This document shows, in pieces, positions 18,737 to 27,300 of a stretch of DNA of 40,289 bases. The stretch comes from Chloroflexota bacterium. GTDB lineage: Bacteria; Chloroflexota; Anaerolineae; Anaerolineales; VGOW01. How positions within the stretch are numbered: position 1 is the stretch's first letter; each line of letters starts with the position of its first letter. The stretch is from NCBI GenBank assembly GCA_016197225.1, contig JACPWC010000037.1, positions 1 through 40,289 on the forward strand, read 5' to 3'. A program made the translations under genes and the position numbers. A model generated the notes under the pieces. It did no database searches, had not been told where the DNA came from, and saw only the letters and a list, made by a program, of their open reading frames with translations.

Positions 18737-18776
18737 ACTGTTTGAAGACGTTGTAACGCGACTTGGGCTGGCTTGA
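18702..18776 (+). pseudogene. Possible antitoxin remnant (C-terminal tail only)
   Basis: In a different frame from ppdK, about 24 codons read KKAVVKGERGELFEDVVTRLGLA and stop with TGA at 18774-18776, five nt before the toxin ATG. Position and spacing fit the tail of an antitoxin gene in an antitoxin-toxin operon whose 5' part was lost at the ppdK junction. The family cannot be named from this tail. Confidence 0.45.
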
Positions 18777-18781
18777 CCGCC

Positions 18782-19045
18782 ATGTACACCGTTCGAATTC
18801 TGAAGGCGGCGAGTCACGAACTGGCAACGCTTGACAAGCCTGTCGCCCGCCGGATTGTCGAGCGCATTCGCTGGCTGGCCGAAAATCTGGATAGCATTAA
18901 GCCCAAAGCCTTGAGGGGCGAACTGTCCGGACTCTACAAGCTCCGCGAAGGCGACTACCGCATCATTTACGGGATCATCCGCAAAGAGAAAGTCGTCGTC
19001 ATTCACAGCATCGGCCATCGCAAAGAAGTTTATCAAAAGCGATGA
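18782..19045 (+). CDS. RelE/ParE-family toxin inserted in ppdK
   Basis: 87 residues from the ATG at 18782. The sequence follows the RelE/ParE fold pattern: MYTVRILKAASHELATL, a helical pair with VARRIVERIRWLAENL, then the strand region LRGELSGLYKLREGDYRIIYGI and the end VVVIHSIGHRKEVYQ. In RelE-type mRNA interferases the conserved basic and aromatic residues lie in the YKLR-GDYRIIY and GHRKEVY segments, and both are present, so it could be active. It lies between the two parts of ppdK with only an antitoxin tail upstream. Its stop codon is in the same frame as the displaced PPDK tail, 18 nt away. If active without a local antitoxin it must be silent or neutralised from elsewhere (inference). 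Confidence 0.8.
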   Translation: MYTVRILKAASHELATLDKPVARRIVERIRWLAENLDSIKPKALRGELSGLYKLREGDYRIIYGIIRKEKVVVIHSIGHRKEVYQKR

Positions 19046-19049
19046 TATA

Positions 19050-19063
19050 GACGTCACCTGACG
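19050..19063. repeat. Short dyad at the right junction of the ppdK insertion
   Basis: ACGTCA, two bases (CC), TGACGT: a 6-bp dyad directly between the toxin stop and the displaced PPDK tail. It may mark the recombination junction; chance is also possible. Confidence 0.4.
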
Positions 19064-19165
19064 TTCTTCCACAGCGCCGGGCTGAATTACGTCAGTTGCT
19101 CGCCCTTCCGTATTCCAATCGCGCGGCTGGCGGCGGCGCAGGCGGCGTTGGGGGCAAAGGCATGA
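19064..19165 (+). pseudogene. ppdK: Displaced C-terminal end of PPDK
   Basis: 34 codons ending in TGA read [20 protein letters not shown] and then [13 protein letters not shown], the standard C-terminus of pyruvate phosphate dikinase. The Cys of SCSPFR (codon at 19097-19099) corresponds to the catalytic acid/base Cys831 of the Clostridium symbiosum enzyme. Nothing upstream in this frame provides a start: the frame is that of the toxin gene, closed by the toxin stop. Together with the 5' part, only about six to eight PPDK residues (the usual GDPxSV stretch) are missing. Confidence 0.88.
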
Positions 19166-19245
19166 TGCCCAAACTCCCTACCACCGCTCGCATCGAAGCC
19201 TTCAGCGACGGCGTCATTGTCATCATCGTCGCCCTTAAACTGTGA
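19162..19245 (+). pseudogene. N-terminal stub of a TMEM175/DUF1211-type channel
   Basis: Overlapping the end of the PPDK tail, a 27-codon frame reads [20 protein letters not shown] and then IIVALKL before TGA. The RxxAFSDGVxxI pattern is the start of the first helix of TMEM175-family (DUF1211) potassium channels, which continue for about 200 residues with a second related repeat. Here the frame stops at the end of helix 1 and the following sequence belongs to the beta-propeller gene, so this is a truncated remnant. Confidence 0.65.
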
Positions 19246-19253
19246 GACGCGGC

Positions 19254-22064
19254 ATGTCCACCCTCACCCCGTTGCCCAAACGCGAGTCCTGGCTCGGTTG
19301 TTTCACCATCGCCATCAGCCTGCTGGGCCTGAGCCTGTGCATCTGCCTAGCCCTGGTCTTCACTGCCGCCGACCTCGTCCCTTCGCAACTTGACCGCTAC
19401 GTAAACCTTGAGCCGGGCCAGGCCAGCCTCTATCGCGTCACTTACGCCGGCGGTAGTCAGGGCTTTCTGTCCCAAAACGTCGTCCGCCCCGACACCGACG
19501 CCATTCCTTACGCCAGGCTTCAAGGCGAAGGCGGCCAGGCAGTGCAAATTCAGTCCATCTTCACCAACTGGCAAGGGAGCGGACAAACCATCACCTCCAA
19601 AGATTTCTACGCCCGAGGCCGAAGCCAGTTGCTCCTCATCGCCCGGCATCTGCAGGGCAACGTCAACTTGTTTCAACCGGCGATCTCCATCTGGGCCGAT
19701 GACCTCTTTGCCCAACCGTTGAGCAACGAAACAACCCTCAACGGAAATGCGCTGAGTTATCGTCTTTCAAGGCAAGGCGAAGAAACCGTCACCCTGCCAA
19801 ACGGAGAAGCCGTCAGCGCCGTCATCGTTCTCATCGAGTGGCGGTTTCAGGATCAACTCTATGATCAAACACTCTCCTGGTTTGTGCGCGATGTAGGGCT
19901 GGTGCGCTCTGAGGAAAGCGACGGTCAGGGAAACTTGATTCAACAACTTGAACTTCTCAACAGCACCCGCCTCTCCGGGGCCGCCGCCCCTCCAATTCTC
20001 CAATCCTCATCTTCTGTTGCCGTCTTCCGCGAAGACCTCGCCCGCACCGGCGCTCACCCGGCTGTTATTCTGCCCAACGCCGACTTCAAGATCGTCTACC
20101 GCCTCAAAGCCGAACAACCCTTCACGGCTTCGGCCACCGTCGCCGACGGCTTGCTGTTTGCCGCCGATCAGTCGGGTGTGCTCACTGCTTACGAGGCCGG
20201 GCAAGGCGCGCCGCGCTGGCAGTTCACCGCCGGAGGCGCGCTCGTGGCCGCGCCCGCCGTGGCTAACGGCATCGTCTACATCGGCGCTAGCGACAAAACA
20301 CTCTACGCTCTCGAAACCCAACACGGCCTCTATCTCTGGAGCCGTCGCTTCGGCGACAACGTCGCAACATCGCCCGTCATCGCCGACGGCGTGCTCTTCC
20401 TTGGCGTGGAAGATCGGACATTCCACGCCCTCGACGCAACCACCGGCGAAACGCTTTGGTCGTTCACCGCCGGCGATCGCATTGTCAGTTCACCAGCCCT
20501 CAGCGGCGACCTGATCTTTTTTGGCTCCGATGATTCAATCTTGTACGCTCTGAATCGGATCAGCGGCGAAGCCCGATGGCGGTTTTCTCTCGACTCACCT
20601 GTTGCCGCCGCGCCTGCCGTTTCGGCGGATGGGATCGTGTATGCCGGTTCCACCGGCGGGCGTTTTGTGGCCGTGGAAGCCGCCACTGGAAACGAGCTTT
20701 GGTCCATCGAGACCCGTTTTGGATTCGCCGCCTCGCCGGTTGTCGGCGAACAACTTGTGTTCGTGGCCGACGACGGCGGCGAAGTGCGAGCGCTCAACCG
20801 GCGTTCGGGCGAGATGGTTTGGGAGTGGAGAAACGTCGCCCCCAGCATCGTCGGCTCACCCTTGTTGCTGGGAAACCGGTTGCTCGTCCCCGATTACGAC
20901 GGCATGTTACACATCATCGAAGCCGACACGGGTCAAGTCCGCCAAACCCTGAAGCTGGGCGCAGATGTGAGCGCCTCGCCAACCTGGGACGGCGAGCGGA
21001 TTTACCTGACCACGCAAGACAGCGAAATTTTTGCCCTGCAGCCGACCGCTGAGGCCGCCAGTCTCCTGCTCAACCTGCTTTGGGAGAAGGAACTCAACGA
21101 TGTGAATGAGTTCAACGCGCCATCGGCAGACCCGGTCTATGCCGACGGCAAACTCTACGCTCTTTTGCACGAGGGCGACCTGGTTGCAATTGAGATGGAG
21201 ACGCAGAAGAGCAATCGCCTGCTTCAACTCGGCGAGACGGTTGACGGGCCGGCGCCGGTTGTGCATGGAGGCAATTTGTATCTCGTTACCGACAAAGGAA
21301 AAGTGGTAGCGTTTGATCTCAACACCCGGCAAGCGATCTGGCAGGTGAGGGTTGGAGGCCAATTTAATTTTGGCCCGGCAGTGGATGGCGAGCATGTTTA
21401 CGTCCAAAGCGCCGGCGTTAACAGCCAGGTGACGGCCTTGGATGCCGTCACCGGCCAAACCGTTTGGACGCAACCTATTGAGAACGGCGCGGGTTTCGTG
21501 GCGCTGACTGAAGAAACATTGTTCGCAACCGGGCGCAACATTTACGCCCTCGACCGGGCTACCGGCGAAGAAAAATGGCGGTCAGAGCCGTTCCTCAGTT
21601 TAGGGAGTCTGGCAGTTTACGATGGCGTTCTTTACGCCGGCGGCTCGGACGGCGAGACTGTCACGCTCATCGCCCTGAACGCAACAACGGGCAAGACGCT
21701 TTGGAAGCAGGATGACCCGGTTCTGTTTTTCAAAAACCGGCCAAGTTATGACCCGGCTACCCACACGATTTTTATCGGCGCGAAGGATGGCAAGCTCTAC
21801 GCCTACAACGCCGAAGACGGCGCGTTGCGCTGGCGCTTTCAGGCTGACGCCGCCATTCAGAGCAACACTCACCTGCAAGAGGGCGTGGTGTACTTCACAA
21901 CTTTCAGCGGCACAACTTATGCTGTTGACGCTCAAACCGGCTCTTTGCATTCAAACTTCCGGCCCGGCACAGCCGTGAACACTTTCGTCGGCCCGGTCGT
22001 TTTGCCCGGCCTCGTATTTGCCGTCAATGGCACAACACTTTACGCATTGGCGGTAGAAAGATAA
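19254..22064 (+). CDS. Membrane-anchored PQQ-type beta-propeller protein
   Basis: 936 residues from the ATG at 19254; a GTG at 19242 is in frame but overlaps the channel stub. One transmembrane helix (about 15-40) is followed by an extracytoplasmic region. Residues about 45-260 are a beta-rich domain without recognised motif. From about 270 to the end, at least a dozen repeats of the PQQ/PilB type recur (for example VYIGASDKTLYALETQHGLYLW and LDATTGETLWSF), enough for one large or two 7-8-blade propellers. No dehydrogenase catalytic motif is evident, so a binding or scaffold role, comparable to BamB-like or PQQ-like domain proteins, is more likely than enzymatic. No ribosome binding site is seen; the gene abuts rearranged DNA and may have lost its native promoter. 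Confidence 0.8.
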   Translation: MSTLTPLPKRESWLGCFTIAISLLGLSLCICLALVFTAADLVPSQLDRYVNLEPGQASLYRVTYAGGSQGFLSQNVVRPDTDAIPYARLQGEGGQAVQIQSIFTNWQGSGQTITSKDFYARGRSQLLLIARHLQGNVNLFQPAISIWADDLFAQPLSNETTLNGNALSYRLSRQGEETVTLPNGEAVSAVIVLIEWRFQDQLYDQTLSWFVRDVGLVRSEESDGQGNLIQQLELLNSTRLSGAAAPPILQSSSSVAVFREDLARTGAHPAVILPNADFKIVYRLKAEQPFTASATVADGLLFAADQSGVLTAYEAGQGAPRWQFTAGGALVAAPAVANGIVYIGASDKTLYALETQHGLYLWSRRFGDNVATSPVIADGVLFLGVEDRTFHALDATTGETLWSFTAGDRIVSSPALSGDLIFFGSDDSILYALNRISGEARWRFSLDSPVAAAPAVSADGIVYAGSTGGRFVAVEAATGNELWSIETRFGFAASPVVGEQLVFVADDGGEVRALNRRSGEMVWEWRNVAPSIVGSPLLLGNRLLVPDYDGMLHIIEADTGQVRQTLKLGADVSASPTWDGERIYLTTQDSEIFALQPTAEAASLLLNLLWEKELNDVNEFNAPSADPVYADGKLYALLHEGDLVAIEMETQKSNRLLQLGETVDGPAPVVHGGNLYLVTDKGKVVAFDLNTRQAIWQVRVGGQFNFGPAVDGEHVYVQSAGVNSQVTALDAVTGQTVWTQPIENGAGFVALTEETLFATGRNIYALDRATGEEKWRSEPFLSLGSLAVYDGVLYAGGSDGETVTLIALNATTGKTLWKQDDPVLFFKNRPSYDPATHTIFIGAKDGKLYAYNAEDGALRWRFQADAAIQSNTHLQEGVVYFTTFSGTTYAVDAQTGSLHSNFRPGTAVNTFVGPVVLPGLVFAVNGTTLYALAVER

Positions 22065-22076
22065 GTGAACAATGTT

Positions 22077-22108
22077 CGGGCGGAAGTTCAACTTCCACCC
22101 GCGCTTTA
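22077..22108 (+). terminator. Possible intrinsic terminator after the beta-propeller gene
   Basis: CGGGCGGAAGT (22077-22087) pairs with ACTTCCACCCG (22091-22101) around a TCA loop with one C-A mismatch, followed after two bases by CTTTATT. The T-tract is weak. It lies between the propeller stop and the preferred start of the next gene. Confidence 0.45.
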
Positions 22109-22110
22109 TT

Positions 22111-23997
22111 ATGCCCAACCTCCTCGGCCTCGCCCCGCGCCTCCTGCGCGCCCTCAGCCAACTGTTTTGGGCGCTGATGCGTGACGCCTGGGAAATGATG
22201 GTGTGGGGCAATGTCCGCGCCGGCTCCATCTCGTTGGCCGACGCGCCCCGCAGTTTCCGTCTGCTTATCCGGTTCGGCTTGTGGCTCACCCTCCTTCTCT
22301 GCCTCGCTCTGCCCCTCAGCGACTTCTGGCGCGCCCTCTCTCCTCTGCAACCGCTCATACTCTACACGAATGCTTTGGCCGGGCTGTACGTTCCCATCCT
22401 CATCGTCCCCGTCATCATCGGCCTGCTGGCCCTGGCCTGGGCCTACTTGTTGTGCGGCGCGCTTCACGCCCAGTGGGTTGCCAAACTTGCCGCCCTGCTC
22501 CTCTTCGCCCTCTTCAACTTCAGCTTCGTGCTTCACCTGTTGAGCGATGTCCTGCTTGAAATAGCAATAACGTTCGGCGGCCTCGGCCTCAATCTGTGGA
22601 GCACCCTGGCCTTGCTCATTCAAACCGGGTGCTGGCTGGCGCTGTTGGCGCTGTTCGTCATCCGCTGGCGGCGTCCCGTCCGGCCCGGCCTGGAATTTCC
22701 GATCGTCCTCGGCCTCATCGCCCTCATGTTGTTCACCAGTTACTTTGGCATCCAACTCAGCGGCCAGGCTCTCCAGTCCACGTCTTCGTCCAACGCGCTC
22801 CTGCTCACCGAAGCCCTGGACGCCATCCTCAACTTTCTTGTGCCATACCTGGTGCTGGGCGGCGTCGAAATGGCCGGGCTTGGCCTGACGCTCACTCAGG
22901 CCATCGCAGGCCGGATGAAGAACGCTCCAGAACCGGGAACGGGCCGGGCAAGGCGGCTGTGGATCGCCGGGTTGGCCGTCGTGCTGGTGGGTCGCTTCAT
23001 CGCCCAATGGATCGTCCCGCTCTTCAACGGCGACGAGATCGCCTTCAGTTGGGGCGCCGTCGTCATTGCCCTGCTTCTGCTGGTCATCTTCGTCCGCGCT
23101 CAACGCCCCTCCCCGCCCGACGAACTGCCCTGGTGGATAGTCCCGGCGCTGGCCCTCATGCTGTTTGCGGTTTTCTTCGTTCTTCAGGTCAACGCCCTCA
23201 TTGCCCAACTGTTCGCCGTCGTCGCCATCGCCTTCAATCTCAATCCCGACCTTATCTTTGGCATCTTCGTGCGCCTCACTAATGCCATCAGCCTGTTGCC
23301 GACCGAAACCTTTGCCGCGCTTTTCGCCCTGTTCCTCGGGTTGGCAATGTGGCTATGGGCCGCGATCAAGCGCCGTCCGTTTCCGGGGCGCGCCCTGTTT
23401 CTGTTCGTGTTCAGCCTGTGGGCATTCTGGGGGGCCGTCACCCGGCCCGGCCGGCCGCTGGGCGCGCTGTCATTTCGCTACGAACACTTCTCCACTTTCA
23501 TGACGTTGATTCTGACAAGCATTTTCGTCACAGCCGCCCTCGCCCGCCGATTGTCTCCGCGCCGGCTGTTGTATTTGACGGCGGCCACGATTCTGCTGTG
23601 GGCGCTTGAGTTTCGCGATTTTCTGGCCGACCCGCTCTCGCCCCTGTTTGGCCTGTTGGGAGCCGGGGTCGCCGTCGTCAGCGTTGGCATCTTTCTCAAT
23701 GTCATGTCTGCCGGGAACCGCTTCAGCCTCAACACCGAAGCCCGATCGTTTCCGCGCCAGTCTCGCAGCTTGATGTACTTCGGTTACGCCTTGTTGGTCG
23801 TCATCACCATCAACTGGCTGGCCGCCTCCCACAACGCCGACCAGATGGCCCAGAACAACGTCGTCACCAACGGCGGGTTCCAGATCATCGGCCTGCCGCT
23901 GGCCTTGTGGGCGCTAATAACCGGAAGCGCGACCATGATGGGCGAGAGCGCGAGAAAAGAGCCTGACGCTCGCGATAATTTGTCCCCCGCCGTTTAA
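22111..23997 (+). CDS. Polytopic membrane protein of unknown function
   Basis: 628 residues from the ATG at 22111; an upstream in-frame ATG at 22072 would add 13 residues encoded by the hairpin and is less likely. About 14-16 hydrophobic segments are spread over the whole length, joined by short loops, with a charged loop near 270-290 (RMKNAPEPGTGRARR). Two clusters are conspicuous: LILYTNALAGLYVPILIVPVI near the N-terminus and the segment around FVRLTNAISLLPTETFAALF in the middle. I do not recognise a transporter, glycosyltransferase or channel motif. It follows the propeller gene with 46 nt, the pair perhaps forming a membrane complex (inference). Compositionally it is like its neighbours. 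Confidence 0.7.
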   Translation: MPNLLGLAPRLLRALSQLFWALMRDAWEMMVWGNVRAGSISLADAPRSFRLLIRFGLWLTLLLCLALPLSDFWRALSPLQPLILYTNALAGLYVPILIVPVIIGLLALAWAYLLCGALHAQWVAKLAALLLFALFNFSFVLHLLSDVLLEIAITFGGLGLNLWSTLALLIQTGCWLALLALFVIRWRRPVRPGLEFPIVLGLIALMLFTSYFGIQLSGQALQSTSSSNALLLTEALDAILNFLVPYLVLGGVEMAGLGLTLTQAIAGRMKNAPEPGTGRARRLWIAGLAVVLVGRFIAQWIVPLFNGDEIAFSWGAVVIALLLLVIFVRAQRPSPPDELPWWIVPALALMLFAVFFVLQVNALIAQLFAVVAIAFNLNPDLIFGIFVRLTNAISLLPTETFAALFALFLGLAMWLWAAIKRRPFPGRALFLFVFSLWAFWGAVTRPGRPLGALSFRYEHFSTFMTLILTSIFVTAALARRLSPRRLLYLTAATILLWALEFRDFLADPLSPLFGLLGAGVAVVSVGIFLNVMSAGNRFSLNTEARSFPRQSRSLMYFGYALLVVITINWLAASHNADQMAQNNVVTNGGFQIIGLPLALWALITGSATMMGESARKEPDARDNLSPAV

Positions 23998-24100
23998 CAC
24001 GTCAATTCTCTTTAGCATCCGGAATGTAACGTGACACATTGGATGTGACTGCATTTTCTGCCGGAATGAATTTGAAAAGTAAATTTTCTGCTACCTGTTG

Positions 24101-24130
24101 TTGACAGGACTAGGCATTTTGTCATATAGT
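24101..24130 (+). promoter_or_regulatory. Sigma-70-type promoter of the RND operon
   Basis: TTGACA (24101-24106), 18-nt spacer, TATAGT (24125-24130): the best -35/-10 pair in the window. The predicted start near 24137 leaves a leader of about 230 nt. Confidence 0.75.
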
Positions 24131-24210
24131 CCCATTGTTTATACATAGAAGCAATAGCAGGGTATTAGTGCGATTGAGTCTCAGCCAGGTAAGTTGACCT
24201 TAACCACCAA

Positions 24211-24254
24211 ACCGTCTCATTGGCATCTTGAAATTGCGCCGGTGAGACGGTTTT
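24211..24254 (+). terminator. Terminator-like hairpin in the RND leader (possible attenuator)
   Basis: ACCGTCTCATTGGC (24211-24224) pairs along its full 14 nt with GCCGGTGAGACGGT (24238-24251), counting two T-G wobbles, around a 13-nt loop, followed by TTTT. It lies about 75 nt into the predicted leader and upstream of the ribosome binding site. It could end a short RNA or act as a regulated attenuator for the efflux genes. Confidence 0.65.
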
Positions 24255-24369
24255 CGTTAGTGGCGAGATAAGTCGGAAGGCGCAACTATTGGCGTGGCGG
24301 TGGTCGGGATGGCCGTTGCACAGCGCCAAGTCCAAGTTGGAAATAACTACATAAGGGAGGTCTCCACCT

Positions 24370-27300
24370 ATGATGCGCGGGATAATTAATACCAGTCTAC
24401 AGTTTCGCTTCCTGGTGCTTGTGGTCGCCGCCGTGGCGATGGTCGGCGGCATTGTCCAACTCCGGAACATGCCGGTGGACGTTTTGCCCGAATTTTCGCC
24501 TCCGTACGTTGAAATTCAGACCGAGGCCCTCGGGTTATCCGCAGAAGAAGTGGAGCAGATGATCACGGTTCCAATGGAGCAAGACCTGCTTGCCGGGGTT
24601 GCCTGGGGCAACGTCATTCGCTCCGAGTCTGTTCCCGGGCTGTCATCGGTCGTCATCTTCTTCGAGCCGGGGACCGACCTCTTCCGCGCCCGGCAGATGG
24701 TGTCCGAGCGCCTGTCACAGGCGGCAGTCGGGTTGCCCCACGTTTCAAAACCGCCGACAATGATTCAGCCCCTCTCCTCATCCAGCCGGTTTATGATCAT
24801 CGGGCTTTCCTCGAATGACCTGTCCCTGATCGAGATGTCGGTGCTTGCCCGGTGGGTGATCAGCCCTCGCTTGTTGAGCGTGCCAGGGGTAGCCAACATC
24901 GCCATCTGGGGCCAGCGCGAGCGGCAACTTCAGGTGTTGGTTGACCCGGAACTGTTGCGCGCTCAGGGTGTTTCGCTGGAGCAAGTCGTCGAAACCACCG
25001 GAAATGCGCTGTGGGTGTCGTCACTCAGCTTTTTGGAAGCCTCGTCGCCCGGAACGGGAGGCTTCATTGACACTCCCAATCAACGGCTTGGAGTCTGGCA
25101 CGTCCTGCCCATCTCCTCACCCGAAGACCTGGCGCAAGTGCCCGTTGACGACGCAAAGTCGCTGGTGCTGGGCGACGTGGCCGAACTGGTGGAAGATCAT
25201 CAGCCACTGATCGGGGACGCGATCATCAACAACAGCCCCAACCTTTTGCTCGTCGTCGAAAAGCTGCCGGGGACGAACACTCTCGAAGTGACGAAGGGAG
25301 TGGAAGGCGCGATCGAAGCCTTACGGCCCGGCATGGCCGGCATCAAGTTTGACGCCTCACTTTTCCGGCCGGCCACCTTCATCGAGATGGCAATTGCCAA
25401 TCTCACCCGGACGCTGATCATCGCCGCCGTGCTGGCCGTTTTGGTTCTGGGCGTCTTTTTCTACGGGTGGCGCACGGCGCTGATCAGCTTGGTGACTATC
25501 CCGCTGGCTCTGGTCGCCGCGCTGCTCGTGCTCTACCTGCGCGGGGCGACGCTCAACACGGTATTGTTGGCCGGGCTGGTGATCGCCCTCGGCATGATCA
25601 TTGACGACGCCGTCGTAGATGTCGAGCACATTATGCGGCGACTGCGAAGCCAGCCTCGCCAGGGCGAGGCGTCGTTGGTGGACACTGTTCTCGAAGCCTC
25701 CGCCGAAATGCGCAGTTCCCTCTTCTTCGCAACGCTGATCACTCTGCTGGCGGTGACGCCGATCTTCTTCATGGAAGACGCATCCGGCGCATTGTTCCAA
25801 CCGCTAGCCATCTCTTATGCGCTGGCGGTGCTGGCCTCCATGGTCGTCGCGCTGACGGTTACACCGGCGCTGAGTCTGATTCTGTTGCCCGGCGCGTCTA
25901 CCGCCTCGCCGGAGCGCCGCGAATCCCCGCTCGTCGCCTGGCTACAAGGCGTCTACGACGGGGCGCTTTCGCCGTTCATCCAAAGGCCGCTTCTGGCGTA
26001 CGCAGTCGCCGCCATCCTGGTGGTGGCCGGCCTGGCGATGGTGCCGTTCCTCAGTCCGAAACAATTGTTGCCCTCGTTCAAGGAACCGTACATTTTGATT
26101 CAATTGGATGGCGCGCCCGGCGCGTCCCACACGGCCATGAGCCGGATCGTGGCGCGGGCCAGCAGTGAACTGAAATTGATAGACGGAGTCCAAAACGTCG
26201 GCGCTCACCTGGGGCGAGCGGTGTTTGGGGATCAGGTGGTCGGCATCAATTCCGCCGAATTGTGGGTCAAAGTAGATCCCCAGGCCAACTATGAGACGAC
26301 GGTGACCGCCATTCAAGAGATGGTTGACGGTTACGCCGGGCTGGATCATCAGGTAAAGACCTATTTGCAACAAACGCTCAGTCCGTCCTCAGACAGCGCC
26401 AGCAACGGTCTAGCCGTGCGGGTCTATGGCGAGGATCACGAAGACTTGAGCGAGGAAGCGGTGAAGTTGCAACAGGCCCTGGCAGGGATTAACGGCGTCG
26501 TTAATTCGAGAGTGGATTTCCCGGTTGAGGAAGCGACTCTGGAAATCAAGGTGGATTTGGCCGCCGCTCAGGAGTATGGCATTAAACCCGGCGATGTCCG
26601 CCGGGCGGCCGCCATCTTGTTGTCGGGCCTTCAAGTCGGCGCGCTCTTCGAGGAGCAGAAGGTGTTTGATGTTGTAGTGTGGAGCCAGCCCGACGTGCGC
26701 CAGAGTCTGACCGACATTCGCGAGCTTTTGATCGCCACGCCCAACGGCCATGTGCGTTTGGGAGACGTGGCCGACGTGCGGATCGTGGCCGCTCCAACCG
26801 TCATCCGTCGTGAAGCTATCTCGCCCTACCTTGACATCCTCTTTGACGTGCAGGGCCGCGATGTCGCCGCCGTGACAAGCAACATCAAAGCAACTTTGCA
26901 GGAGTTCCCGTTCCGGCTGGAGTACCATGCGGTGGTGTTGGGTGAGCAGTCAACGCAACAGGCGGCTCAACAACGCATCCTGCTGGCGGCGGTGGTCGCC
27001 GTGATCGGGATATTCCTCCTTCTTCAAGCATCCTTCGATAGCTGGGGCCTGGCCGCCGCAACCTTCGTAACCCTGCCGGCGGCGCTGGCCGGAGGCGCAG
27101 TGGCGGCTATCGCCGGCGGCGGCCCGCTCTCGCTGGCGGCGCTCTTTGGATTGCTTGCAGTGTTAGGAATTGCGGCTCGCCACAGCGTTCTGCTGGTCGG
27201 CCACTATCGCCGCCTTGAGCAGGAAGGCGAAGCCTTTGGCTCGGGACTAGCCCTGCGCGGGGCGCGCGAACGGCTGAGTCCAATGGTCATGACTACGCTC

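Larger units (their letters stand above)
23998..24369. other. 372-nt noncoding region: promoter and long leader of the RND operon
   Basis: No credible gene here on either strand. It is more AT-rich than its surroundings at 24000-24160 and holds a promoter (24101-24130), a terminator-like hairpin (24211-24254) and a second dyad TTGGCG/CGCCAA (24289-24294 and 24324-24329) before AGGGAGGT and the RND start codon. Confidence 0.7.

Noticed and set aside
22024-23208. 394-codon minus-strand frame opposite the polytopic membrane gene
   Set aside because: Highly charged, low-complexity protein (Gln/Glu/Gly/Pro) of the kind produced by reading a hydrophobic gene backwards.
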